A stretch of DNA of 64,000 bases from Flavobacterium urumqiense (GTDB lineage Bacteria > Bacteroidota > Bacteroidia > Flavobacteriales > Flavobacteriaceae). The position numbers were made by a program, and so were the translations under genes. This document shows positions 16,010 through 24,108 of the stretch, in pieces. Where the stretch lies: the NCBI RefSeq assembly GCF_900108015.1, contig NZ_FNVP01000003.1, forward strand, positions 130,162 through 194,161, given 5' to 3'. The notes below the pieces were generated by a model that was not told the DNA's origin, ran no database searches, and was given only the letters and a program-made list of their open reading frames with translations. Every line of letters begins with the position of its first letter. Position 1 is the stretch's first letter.

Positions 16010-16465
16010 TTACTGTTTTAATTGTCCAATTTTACTTAAAGTTTCTGTGAACTTGTTGGGTTTGTTAGTCCCAATCAGTAATTTCTTGTTGTTATTAAAT
16101 TCAAGCTGAAGTCCTTTGTTGCCCGAAATGTTATAAGCTTTCCTTTTACCCAATAAACCAAATTTTAAACCCCAACCACCATATTCAGAAATTGCAGCGT
16201 ATTGTCTGACGAATGATTTTGTAAGATTGTTCCAATTGTAATGCTTGAAAGTTATGTGAAACGGAAAAAAACGAATATAGATTCTGTCCCTTTTAATGAT
16301 TGTATCAAGTCGAAAGTTAATAAACAAAAAAGTCAATAATAAGGTAAGGCCTGTTATTACTATGAGTACTGTTTCGCTTATTGGCTTTACGCCAAATTGC
16401 TGTCCATCAATAACTTGTTGGAAAGCACCAAAAAGGAATAATTCGTTAATTCCGAGTAAAATCAT
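16010..16465 (-). CDS. Membrane protein with PH-like C-terminal domain; true start probably upstream
   Basis: From ATG 16465 the product is 151 residues with one full hydrophobic segment (about 25-48) and a beta-rich domain (TIIKRDRIYIRFFPFH...WNNLTKSFVRQY) like small bacterial PH-fold membrane proteins. The frame stays open another 19 codons to 16522 (IDQEILFTESQRFKQWWLW), and those residues complete the first helix. The codon after the upstream stop is ATA, not ATG, so either an unusual start is used or the start was lost. Last of four leftward genes. Confidence 0.6.
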   Translation of the reverse strand: MILLGINELFLFGAFQQVIDGQQFGVKPISETVLIVITGLTLLLTFLFINFRLDTIIKRDRIYIRFFPFHITFKHYNWNNLTKSFVRQYAAISEYGGWGLKFGLLGKRKAYNISGNKGLQLEFNNNKKLLIGTNKPNKFTETLSKIGQLKQ

Positions 16466-16575
16466 CCAAAGCCACCATTGTTTAAATCTTTGGCTTTCCG
16501 TAAATAAAATTTCTTGATCTATTTATTTTGGTTTATGTTTCTAATTCATCCTTTATTGACCTGCTACTATTACCG

Positions 16576-17361
16576 CTAACTGTAACGTAATCGAACATAA
16601 ACATGCTTAATTCCTTTTTTATCGGATTCTCTTTCGTCGATTTCCAGGATATCAGTTAGCGATTTTAACATTGGTGTTAGTTTTGAAAAGCCATAATTTC
16701 TTGGGTCAAATTCAGGTTTTCTCTTTACGATCAGGTTTCCCACGTCTCCAAGAAATGCCCAGCCATCATCATCACAAATGTCTTCTATTGTGGTTTCGAT
16801 AAGTTCAATTGTATGTAAATCTATTTTGTTTAATGATTTCTCAACAGGTTTTTCAACAGGTTTCTCAACGGGCTTTTTAGTGTCGGCCGAACGTTTTTTT
16901 GCTTTTTTCTTGATTGCGCCATCCAAAACTTCGATGTAAATAAATCTATCGCAGGCAACAATAAATGAATTTGGTGTTTTTTGTTCTCCAATTCCAATGA
17001 CTTTCATTCCTGATTCTCTCAAACGAATGGCCAGCCTTGTAAAATCGGAATCACTGGAAACAATACAGAACCCATCTACTTTATCAGAATATAATAAATC
17101 CATGGCGTCAATAATCATCGCTGAATCCGACGAGTTTTTACCAACCGTGTAGCTGTATTGTTGAATAGGCGTGATGGCATGTTCCAATAAAACACTTTTC
17201 CAACCTCCGGCATTTGGTTTGGTCCAATCGGCATAAATACGTTTGGTGGTTGGCGTCCCAAATTTAGCGATTTCTTCCATCATTCCTTTTACATTACTGT
17301 ATGGAACGTTATCAGCATCAATGAGGACGGCGAGTTTTAATTCAATTGTATCTTGTGACAT
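16576..17361 (-). CDS. NYN-domain ribonuclease-like protein with C-terminal LOTUS/OST-HTH domain
   Basis: 261 residues. The N-terminal NYN/LabA (PIN-like) domain shows the acidic metal site: D15 and D17 (LIDADNV), D79/D85 (SSDSAMIID) and D104/D106 (SSDSDF). A linker with three copies of KPVE leads to an OST-HTH/LOTUS domain (about 180-258, IEDICDDDGWAFLGDVGN...DPRNYGFSKL), which binds RNA in other systems. Together they predict a metal-dependent RNase directed to structured RNA. It follows the GDYXXLXY gene by 63 bp on the same strand. Confidence 0.85.
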   Translation of the reverse strand: MSQDTIELKLAVLIDADNVPYSNVKGMMEEIAKFGTPTTKRIYADWTKPNAGGWKSVLLEHAITPIQQYSYTVGKNSSDSAMIIDAMDLLYSDKVDGFCIVSSDSDFTRLAIRLRESGMKVIGIGEQKTPNSFIVACDRFIYIEVLDGAIKKKAKKRSADTKKPVEKPVEKPVEKSLNKIDLHTIELIETTIEDICDDDGWAFLGDVGNLIVKRKPEFDPRNYGFSKLTPMLKSLTDILEIDERESDKKGIKHVYVRLRYS

Positions 17362-17424
17362 TTTTAATATTGTTGAATTTTTCTACTTTAAACGTAGAAA
17401 TAATTCTTTTAAATTGATATTTCT

Positions 17425-17985
17425 TTATTTTTTGTTTGCCAAATCTTTAATAGAAACTTCGTTGATTCGAACATCTTTGATGACGGCTTCTCCGTTTTTT
17501 ATAGCAACTAAAGCATAAGTTTCATTCTTCTTTTTAATTGAAGATTCGCGATAAATTTTTTCGGCTTTTGACGCTATGTTCTCATTCATATAAAACCGAT
17601 TAAAAGGCAAATTTATGGCTATTTTATCATTATTAAGGGAAAATCCAACCTTTAATTTAAGGTAGGAATCAGTATTTTCTGGTTTGCATTTAGAAATGGA
17701 AATGACTTTTGCAAAGCCATTTTTAGTTGTACTAATTGTTGCAAAAATAGTTTCTCCGTTAGTATATTTTTCAGCATTTTTTACCGTAATTTCACTTTCT
17801 TTGAAGAATAGTGTAATGTATTTTCCTCTAAAAGCATCATAAGGATCTATTGGAGCTGTTTGAAATTTGAATTCAATTCCGGTATTTATGATGTTTTCCT
17901 GATTGAATATCATTTGTAAAGGAACATACAATTGTGCCAAAACAACTAATGCAAATAATAGAAGTTTGTTTTTCTTATTTTTCAT
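17425..17985 (-). CDS. GDYXXLXY-domain membrane-anchored protein
   Basis: 186 residues with an N-terminal membrane anchor (about 8-26) and the hallmark PIDPYDAFRGKYITLFF segment of the GDYXXLXY family. The start overlaps the end of the DUF2157 gene by 11 bp, and the pair DUF2157-GDYXXLXY is a recurrent association in bacteria. It is probably an envelope protein working with its neighbour. Biochemical role unknown. Confidence 0.8.
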   Translation of the reverse strand: MKNKKNKLLLFALVVLAQLYVPLQMIFNQENIINTGIEFKFQTAPIDPYDAFRGKYITLFFKESEITVKNAEKYTNGETIFATISTTKNGFAKVISISKCKPENTDSYLKLKVGFSLNNDKIAINLPFNRFYMNENIASKAEKIYRESSIKKKNETYALVAIKNGEAVIKDVRINEVSIKDLANKK

Positions 17986-19258
17986 TTCTATTTCTTTTTT
18001 TGAACATTAGATAGTTAGTTAAGAAAAACCCTAAACCGATTGTAATAAATAAAATCCCTCTGATTACAAAACTCAAATCAGTATCAAAAAAGCGACAAGT
18101 TATAAGAATGGTAATGAGTAATAAACCAAAATTTAGTATTCCTAAATGGTTTAATTTATTTCCACGTTTAATTTCCGAAATTCCTATTGCTAATACGATT
18201 CCGTTTGCCATAATAGAAAATTCATAGCCAGGAATGAAAAAGAGAATATTGGTAAGGAAAGCAAGTTCCAAAATGGAAATCTTTTTAAAATTTGTTTTGC
18301 TGTTTTTCTTGTAAAATAATAAACCAGCGAAAAATGTCAGGAGTAAAACAATTATAAATTCTAAAGAAAAAAATGTTTCCGATAAAGAAGCCGTATTGTA
18401 AATGAATTTATCCCAAAACCATCTAAAACTGTAAAGCAACAAAAGATATAATATTCCTAATTTTCCAAAAATGAGAAAGCTGTTGTTTTTTAATTTTTGC
18501 TTTTCGAAGAATGGCGTTTGACCAATAAAATAGCATATGGTAAACAAACTCATATAGCTCAATGTCATTAAATTCTCGTTTTTATGAGCAATCGTACCTA
18601 AGCAAATAACTATTGACAAGGCTATAAACCAGTTGTAAAATAGGGTAAAATTGCTGTTAGCTTTGGTTTTCAAAAGTTTATAATAATGTGGAGCAATTCC
18701 TAAAAGTAGCAACCAATAGTAGTAAGATTGTAGACTTGGATAGGTAAAATAATTTGCATTACAACCGTAATAAGTAATTCCTGTAAGGTATAACAGGGAA
18801 ACTACTGACGATTTTAGTAGATAAACCAATGGCAAGCACAAAAGCATCCAGATCATTAAAAACGAATTTAAATCTCCGGGAATGTTATAGACTTGAGCGA
18901 TTAATGCTATACTAGACCCGACAGCAAAAAATAAAGTAACGGCAGAACTTTCTCGCCAAGTAGGACTTTCTGGTTTTTTTAATATGGAATACCCACAAAA
19001 TAATTGGCCAATGAGGAGCGGAAGGAACGATAGTAACGTTTTGGTTAAGCGGGAAAGAGTATCCCAATTGTGTGCAAAAACAAGAATTATTCCAAGTCCA
19101 ACAAGGATTGCTCCTACTATTGCAAAAACGGAAGAGAGTTTGTTTTGGTCTCCTTCCTGTTTTTCGTCGAAGTACTGCTGGATTTTTTTGGCGGTTTCCT
19201 CTGTAACTACATTGGCTTTGAGTAGTTTTTGCAGTTCGTTTGTAATTTTGTCAGACAT
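17975..19258 (-). CDS. DUF2157 polytopic membrane protein
   Basis: 427 residues. A soluble N-terminal helical segment (about 1-40, LLKANVVTEETAKKIQQYF) matches the DUF2157 start, followed by about twelve membrane helices (from FAIVGAILVGLGIILVFAHNWD onward). Function is unknown; the conserved HNWD after the first helix is typical of the family. It is the first gene of a leftward group ending at 16010 and overlaps its GDYXXLXY partner. Confidence 0.82.
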   Translation of the reverse strand: MSDKITNELQKLLKANVVTEETAKKIQQYFDEKQEGDQNKLSSVFAIVGAILVGLGIILVFAHNWDTLSRLTKTLLSFLPLLIGQLFCGYSILKKPESPTWRESSAVTLFFAVGSSIALIAQVYNIPGDLNSFLMIWMLLCLPLVYLLKSSVVSLLYLTGITYYGCNANYFTYPSLQSYYYWLLLLGIAPHYYKLLKTKANSNFTLFYNWFIALSIVICLGTIAHKNENLMTLSYMSLFTICYFIGQTPFFEKQKLKNNSFLIFGKLGILYLLLLYSFRWFWDKFIYNTASLSETFFSLEFIIVLLLTFFAGLLFYKKNSKTNFKKISILELAFLTNILFFIPGYEFSIMANGIVLAIGISEIKRGNKLNHLGILNFGLLLITILITCRFFDTDLSFVIRGILFITIGLGFFLTNYLMFKKRNRNEK

Positions 19259-19334
19259 AAACTATCTTTTGTATGTTTCAAATATACAAAGTTTATCATC
19301 GCAATCGTTTTTTAGCCCTGATCGAAACGGCATC

Positions 19335-19387
19335 CTTTTGTGCTGTCATTGCGAGGAACGAAGCAATCTTTTTAGACAGCACAAAAG
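19335..19387. repeat. REP/MITE-like inverted repeat with ATTGCGAGG core
   Basis: Perfect 13-bp terminal inverted repeats (CTTTTGTGCTGTC at 19335-19347 and its complement at 19375-19387) enclose an inner ATTGC...GCAAT hairpin around GAGGAACGAA. CATTGCGAGGAACGAAGCAATC-like cores recur as dispersed repeats in many bacteria. It lies between divergent genes. No second copy was noticed in this window. Confidence 0.7.
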
Positions 19388-19491
19388 ATACAGTGCAGAG
19401 CAGGAAATAGCTCTTGATACTCATGAGAATAAACCCTGAAAAATAAATTCGCTTTCAATACCTTTATAAAATTTAAATAATTATTTTTGCA

Positions 19492-19499
19492 ACTGCTTA
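19492..19499 (+). promoter_or_regulatory. -7 box for the oxoamine synthase gene
   Basis: TATTTTTG matches TAnnTTTG and ends 26 bp before the ATG at 19526. No matching -33 TTG is visible. Confidence 0.45.
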
Positions 19500-19525
19500 A
19501 AATTAAAATTATTACTTGATATATT

Positions 19526-20788
19526 ATGGTAAAAGATTTATTCGAAAGGATTCAAAACAATAAAGGACCATTAGGAAAATGGGCTTCACAAGCGGAAGGT
19601 TATTTTGTTTTTCCTAAATTAGAAGGTGAATTGGGTCCAAGAATGCAGTTTGGTGGAAAAGATATTTTGAACTGGAGTTTGAATGACTATTTAGGTCTTG
19701 CAAATCACCCGGAAGTGCGTCAGGCAGATACCGATGCGGCAATTCAATACGGAGCGGCTTACCCAATGGGAGCCCGAATGATGAGTGGGCAAACTAAATA
19801 TCATGAACAATTAGAGAATGAATTGGCTGCTTTTGTAATAAAAGAATCAGCTTATTTATTGAATTTTGGTTACCAAGGAATGGTGTCTATTATTGATGCT
19901 TTGGTTACCAAAAATGATGTAATTGTATACGATGTTGATGCACATGCTTGTATTATTGATGGTGTTCGTTTGCACGTGGGGAAACGTTTTACATACCGTC
20001 ATAACGATATTGAAAGCATGGAGAAAAACCTACAACGTGCTACAAAATTAGCGGATGAAAATGGTGGAGGAATACTTTTTATTACTGAAGGAGTTTTTGG
20101 AATGCGCGGGCAACAAGGAAAATTGAAAGAGATTGTTGCGATGAAGCAAAAATATAATTTCCGTTTGCTGGTAGATGATGCACATGGTTTTGGAACACTT
20201 GGAGAAACAGGAGCCGGAGCAGGCGAGGAGCAAGGTGTTCAGGATGATATTGATGTTTATTTTTCGACTTTTGCGAAATCAATGGCTAATATTGGTGCTT
20301 TTGTAGCTGCTGATAAAGACATTATCGATTACCTAAAATATAATATGCGTTCGCAAATGTTTGCCAAATCGTTACCAATGATTCAGACAATTGGTTCTTT
20401 GAAACGATTGGAATTGTTGCGTAATCACCCAGAATTGAAAGATAAACTTTGGGAGAATGTAAATGCGTTGCAAAACGGCTTGAAATCGAGAAATTTCAAT
20501 ATTGGAGATACTAACACATGTGTTACACCAGTTTACCTTGAAGGAAGTGTGCCGGAAGCAATGGTTATGGTGAATGATTTAAGAGAAAATTACGGTATTT
20601 TCTTATCAATTGTAATTTATCCTGTGATTCCAAAAGGAATTATTTTGTTGAGAATGATACCTACAACTTCACATACTTTATCTGATATTGATGAAACATT
20701 GGTTGCTTTTGAAGCGATTCGTGAGAAATTAGAAAATGGTACTTATAAAGAGATTGCAGCACGAACTACTGTTGATTTAGACGCGTAG
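19526..20788 (+). CDS. Alpha-oxoamine synthase, serine palmitoyltransferase-like
   Basis: 420 residues of the PLP fold-type I alpha-oxoamine synthase family (KBL, AONS, SPT). Visible motifs are the substrate-binding NDYLGL, DDAHGFG with the PLP-binding Asp, and the Schiff-base lysine K251 in STFAKSMANIGAF. In Bacteroidota this form condenses a long acyl thioester with serine to start sphingolipid synthesis, or with cysteate to make sulfonolipids (capnine) in gliding Flavobacteriia. Which substrate applies cannot be told by eye. Single gene with its own promoter box and terminator. Confidence 0.85.
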   Translation: MVKDLFERIQNNKGPLGKWASQAEGYFVFPKLEGELGPRMQFGGKDILNWSLNDYLGLANHPEVRQADTDAAIQYGAAYPMGARMMSGQTKYHEQLENELAAFVIKESAYLLNFGYQGMVSIIDALVTKNDVIVYDVDAHACIIDGVRLHVGKRFTYRHNDIESMEKNLQRATKLADENGGGILFITEGVFGMRGQQGKLKEIVAMKQKYNFRLLVDDAHGFGTLGETGAGAGEEQGVQDDIDVYFSTFAKSMANIGAFVAADKDIIDYLKYNMRSQMFAKSLPMIQTIGSLKRLELLRNHPELKDKLWENVNALQNGLKSRNFNIGDTNTCVTPVYLEGSVPEAMVMVNDLRENYGIFLSIVIYPVIPKGIILLRMIPTTSHTLSDIDETLVAFEAIREKLENGTYKEIAARTTVDLDA

Positions 20789-20810
20789 TTCTCTGTTTAA
20801 TTTTACATAG

Positions 20811-20845
20811 AAAATCCATCAGCTTTTGTTGATGGATTTTTTTTT
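20811..20845 (+). terminator. Intrinsic terminator after the oxoamine synthase gene
   Basis: An 11-bp stem (20811-20821 with 20830-20840) is followed by a T-run to 20845. Confidence 0.9.
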
Positions 20846-20903
20846 GGATTGAATTCAATATGAATGCCGTATATTTATTAAATCAATTGGTAAATAAAAA
20901 AAT

Positions 20904-21383
20904 ATGAAAAAAGTAATTGTAGCAGGTTTCGTGTTTATGAGCGTTCTGGTTTCGTGTAAAAAAGAGAAAGAAAAACAAGTAGAAACGATACCGGATGCAT
21001 CGGAAAAAATAGTTATTGAAGAAACAGTTTCCGATGAATGTTATAGTGGTAATGTTAAAAATGATACTATTTTAATGAATTTGACTATTAAAGGAAACGA
21101 AGTAACAAAAGGGAAATTGAGTTATAAATTCTATGAAAAAGATAAAAACGAAGGAACACTTGTTGGGGAAGTAAGAGGTGATACGCTTATTGCGGATTAT
21201 ACTTTTATGTCTGAGGGCGTTTCATCCGTGCGACAAGTTGCTTTCTTGAAAAAGGGAAATGCGTATGTTGAAGGTTATGGCGATGTTGTTGATGATAATA
21301 AAGGAAAAATAATGTTTAAAGATCCGAAACAATTAAAATTTGACGGAAAAACTGTATTATCAAAAGTGGATTGCAAACTGTAA
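20904..21383 (+). CDS. Small lipoprotein
   Basis: 159 residues with a type II signal peptide: MKKVIVAGFVFMSVLVSC, the lipobox cysteine at residue 18, then a run of Lys/Glu. The mature domain is beta-rich, with two cysteines (about 48 and 157) that could form a disulfide. It is probably anchored to the inner or outer membrane facing the periplasm. No family recognised beyond lipoprotein. Confidence 0.8.
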   Translation: MKKVIVAGFVFMSVLVSCKKEKEKQVETIPDASEKIVIEETVSDECYSGNVKNDTILMNLTIKGNEVTKGKLSYKFYEKDKNEGTLVGEVRGDTLIADYTFMSEGVSSVRQVAFLKKGNAYVEGYGDVVDDNKGKIMFKDPKQLKFDGKTVLSKVDCKL

Positions 21384-21431
21384 TTTTAAATATTTATTTA
21401 CAAAATTATAAATTGATAAGCATTAAAAACT

Positions 21432-21462
21432 AAAAATCCATCTACCGAAGATGGATTTTTTT
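21432..21462. terminator. Intrinsic terminator between convergent genes
   Basis: A 12-bp stem (21432-21443 with 21449-21460) with A and T flanks separates the lipoprotein gene from the leftward GNAT-like gene. Confidence 0.88.
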
Positions 21463-21504
21463 AGTATTATATTGAAACCAATTTCTATAAATGGGATTTG
21501 ATAA

Positions 21505-22623
21505 TTATAATTCTTTACGATAGGTGCATCTTCTTTTATGTACAACGGTATTAAAATGTTTCCATAAGTTATGAATAGCTAAATTGTCAGCCAATTCAGG
21601 AGTTCTGAAGCAATTTATAATCCCTTTTTCTCTGAAAGTTTCGTAATATTCCTTAAAAATAATTGCTGTTACTGCTTTGTTTTGATATTCTGGTAAAACA
21701 CCAATAAGATAGAAGAGCACATCTTTACTTTGTTTTTTTGCTTTCAGCAAATGCAGGAATCCAAAAGGGAATAATTTTCCTTTCGTTTTTTGTAAAGCTT
21801 CCGAAAAAGAAGGCATCACTATACTAAAAGCAACAATATTATGGTCTTTATCTTCCACAAATTTGATGAATTCTGGATTAATGAAACTGATGTACTTTTT
21901 CTTGAAATATTCTTTTTCTGTATCTGAAATAGCTACAAAGGAAGACAAGGAAGCATACGATTTGTTGAATAAATCGAACATTTTATCTACATGAGGCATT
22001 ACTTCTTTGGTGGTTTTAAAATTTAGCGGACTCAAGTGGTATCTTCTTTTTACCAATTCATTCGCTTTTTCAAAAAATTCCGGTTTTACATTTGAAAAAG
22101 GAAATTTACTTTCAATGTATTCTTTCTCTTTAAAGTAACCCAACTGTTCAAAATGAGTGGCATAATACGGATGATTGTACCACGTAATCATCGTTCCCAT
22201 TTCGTCAAAACCTTCGGTAAGAACTCCAACTTTATCCAAGTTAGAAAATCCCATTGGACCTTCAACGTATTCTAAATTATTTTTTCGTCCTAATTCGTTT
22301 GCTTTTTCAAGTAATGCTTTGGTGACTTCAATATCATCTATAACATCAAACCAACCGAAACGCACTTTCTTTTTTTGTTGGTCATTTACTTCCTTCCAAT
22401 TGATGATAGCAGCAATCCTTCCTACAATTTTGTTGTCTTTATAGGCGATGTAAAAATAGGCTTCGGCATTTTCGAAAGCAGGGTTTTTTGTTTTGTCAAA
22501 ACTTTCGAGTTCATCTGCAATTAATGGAGGAACCCAGTTTTTATTATTTTTATATAAAGAAAAAGGGAATTTGATGAAATCCGTTAATTCACTTTTTGTT
22601 TTAGCTTCTTTTATTGTAATCAT
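21505..22623 (-). CDS. YghO-like putative acyltransferase (GNAT fold)
   Basis: 372 residues resembling the YghO family, often mislabelled GTP cyclohydrolase in flavobacterial genomes. The N-terminal half has GNAT-like strands (AEAYFYIAYKDNKIVGRIAAIIN) and a conserved NLEYVEGPMGFSNLDKVGVL. The C-terminal half repeats a GNAT-like element (LFYLIGVLPEYQNKAVTAIIFKEYY). An acyl-CoA or acyl-ACP donor is plausible. It lies 9 bp after the outer-membrane protein gene and near the oxoamine synthase, so a lipid role is possible but only inferred. Confidence 0.7.
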   Translation of the reverse strand: MITIKEAKTKSELTDFIKFPFSLYKNNKNWVPPLIADELESFDKTKNPAFENAEAYFYIAYKDNKIVGRIAAIINWKEVNDQQKKKVRFGWFDVIDDIEVTKALLEKANELGRKNNLEYVEGPMGFSNLDKVGVLTEGFDEMGTMITWYNHPYYATHFEQLGYFKEKEYIESKFPFSNVKPEFFEKANELVKRRYHLSPLNFKTTKEVMPHVDKMFDLFNKSYASLSSFVAISDTEKEYFKKKYISFINPEFIKFVEDKDHNIVAFSIVMPSFSEALQKTKGKLFPFGFLHLLKAKKQSKDVLFYLIGVLPEYQNKAVTAIIFKEYYETFREKGIINCFRTPELADNLAIHNLWKHFNTVVHKRRCTYRKEL

Positions 22624-22632
22624 TGTAGAATT

Positions 22633-23598
22633 TTATAATGTATTTTCTATTTCGTCTTTTCGTTTTTTATTTTTTTTCTCTGCTTTTTTTACTGACTTAG
22701 ATTTTTTGTTTCCTCCTTTATCAAGGTCCATTCTTACTTCTTGATAATTAGTATCATAGCGCCAAGAAAAACCAACACCTCCATAAAGTATAGAAGGTGT
22801 TTCTTTCAGGCTTGTACTTATAGATGCATCAATTTGCATGTCTTTATTCAACAAATAAGCGGCACCACCTCTAACGATCGCATCGCTGTAAAAATCGCTT
22901 TTGAATCCTTGATTTTCTATGAACCCAGACCATTTATCATTGAATCCTTTTGTTAAAGTTACTACATAACCATAGCTTGGATAGTCAGTTGTTACATAAT
23001 CGGCAATAATATTGGTTACAAAAACCCATGTTCCATTTCCTAAATGATTTTGGGTAATCAACATGATTTTTGGAGAAATATTAGCATCTGGAGAAAAAGA
23101 GTATGGATTGTCAGCCATTGTAAAATTGGCGCCTGCAAAAACAGAAACTGCAGGAATTAATTGATGCCAATTGAACGATTGATTCGCTTTCCAGCTGTAT
23201 ACATTTACTTTTTTCTCATAATTTTTGAATGGATCATAAATCAAATATTTTGCTCCCAAAACAGTTTGCTTTAAAGCTGATTTTTTGACACTGCTTAAAG
23301 GTGTTGTGAATGTTTCATTTTGGTATTGTAAATCGGCGATTAATTCTAATTTTTCAAGAAAAAAGCCATATCGTAAAGTTAAATCCAGTCCTAAACCATT
23401 GGCATCATAATTTAATAAACTATGTTTTTCTTTTATGCCATATATGCCTGTTTCAACTTGAATTACTTTTTTCCCTACCGCAAAAGCGGACATCGTTTCA
23501 CCTGGTCTATTTGAATTAATTTGGTCAGTATGTTGGCCATATTGAACAAACGGAATCATAAAAATAGCAGCGACAAATAAGATTTTGATTTTCATCAT
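22633..23598 (-). CDS. Outer-membrane barrel protein (phenol MetA-deg/transporter-like)
   Basis: 321 residues with a signal peptide ending near QYGQ, then IQVETGIYG and alternating strands over the next 250 residues, as in the Phenol_MetA_deg/transporter outer-membrane family. The last 35 residues are very rich in Lys and Glu (KKSKSVKKAEKKNKKRK), an unusual tail after the barrel that would lie in the periplasm. First gene of a two-gene leftward operon with the YghO-like gene. Confidence 0.72.
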   Translation of the reverse strand: MMKIKILFVAAIFMIPFVQYGQHTDQINSNRPGETMSAFAVGKKVIQVETGIYGIKEKHSLLNYDANGLGLDLTLRYGFFLEKLELIADLQYQNETFTTPLSSVKKSALKQTVLGAKYLIYDPFKNYEKKVNVYSWKANQSFNWHQLIPAVSVFAGANFTMADNPYSFSPDANISPKIMLITQNHLGNGTWVFVTNIIADYVTTDYPSYGYVVTLTKGFNDKWSGFIENQGFKSDFYSDAIVRGGAAYLLNKDMQIDASISTSLKETPSILYGGVGFSWRYDTNYQEVRMDLDKGGNKKSKSVKKAEKKNKKRKDEIENTL

Positions 23599-23682
23599 AT
23601 TATTTTTTTGAAGTTAAAAGTAAAAACGCATTTCAAATGTACTATATTTTATCATTTATTTAAGAATGATATTTCACTTTTG

Positions 23683-23698
23683 TCCCGAAGGTTCGGGA
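23683..23698. repeat. Short perfect palindrome TCCCGAA-GG-TTCGGGA
   Basis: A perfect 7-bp inverted repeat with a 2-base spacer lies between divergent genes, just upstream of a TAATTTTG -7 box (23708-23715) for the DUF4834 gene. It could be an operator or a short dispersed repeat. Too short a spacer for an ordinary hairpin loop in RNA. Confidence 0.5.
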
Positions 23699-23733
23699 TG
23701 AATTTATTAATTTTGGAAAAAAATATTTTGATT

Positions 23734-24015
23734 ATGCAAACAGCCTCTTTTACAGGATTTATAGAAACCATCTTTTACATAATAGCTTTCTATTATATTT
23801 TTAAATTTTTGGCAAAATTATTTTTGCCTCTGTTGGTTAAAAAAGTAGTGCAGAAAGCAGGAGAGAACTTTCAGAAACAGCAACAATACTCGCAAGACAA
23901 CTCTTGGAACAAAACGAAAAGTAAGGATGAAGTCATTTACGACAATGCAAGTTCTAAAAATCCTCGCGAGACCAAAAAAGTAGGAGATTATGTGGATTAT
24001 GAAGAAATTGATTAA
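23734..24015 (+). CDS. DUF4834 family small membrane protein
   Basis: 93 residues from ATG 23734 (MQTASFTGFIETI). One long hydrophobic segment at about 8-35 is followed by a polar, charged cytoplasmic tail ending DYVDYEEID. Frame continues upstream to 23608, but the segment before 23734 reads as noncoding and contains the palindrome and the -7 box TAATTTTG at 23708-23715, so the internal ATG is the better start. It precedes the yfhO gene by 93 bp. Function unknown. Confidence 0.7.
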   Translation: MQTASFTGFIETIFYIIAFYYIFKFLAKLFLPLLVKKVVQKAGENFQKQQQYSQDNSWNKTKSKDEVIYDNASSKNPRETKKVGDYVDYEEID

Positions 24016-24108
24016 GTTTGCACCAGATGGTTTACTTGGTTGACCAAAATCTGATTTTATTCGAGTTTTCCAAATCAAATGATAAACTTTAAACTCTAAA
24101 CTTTTTTA

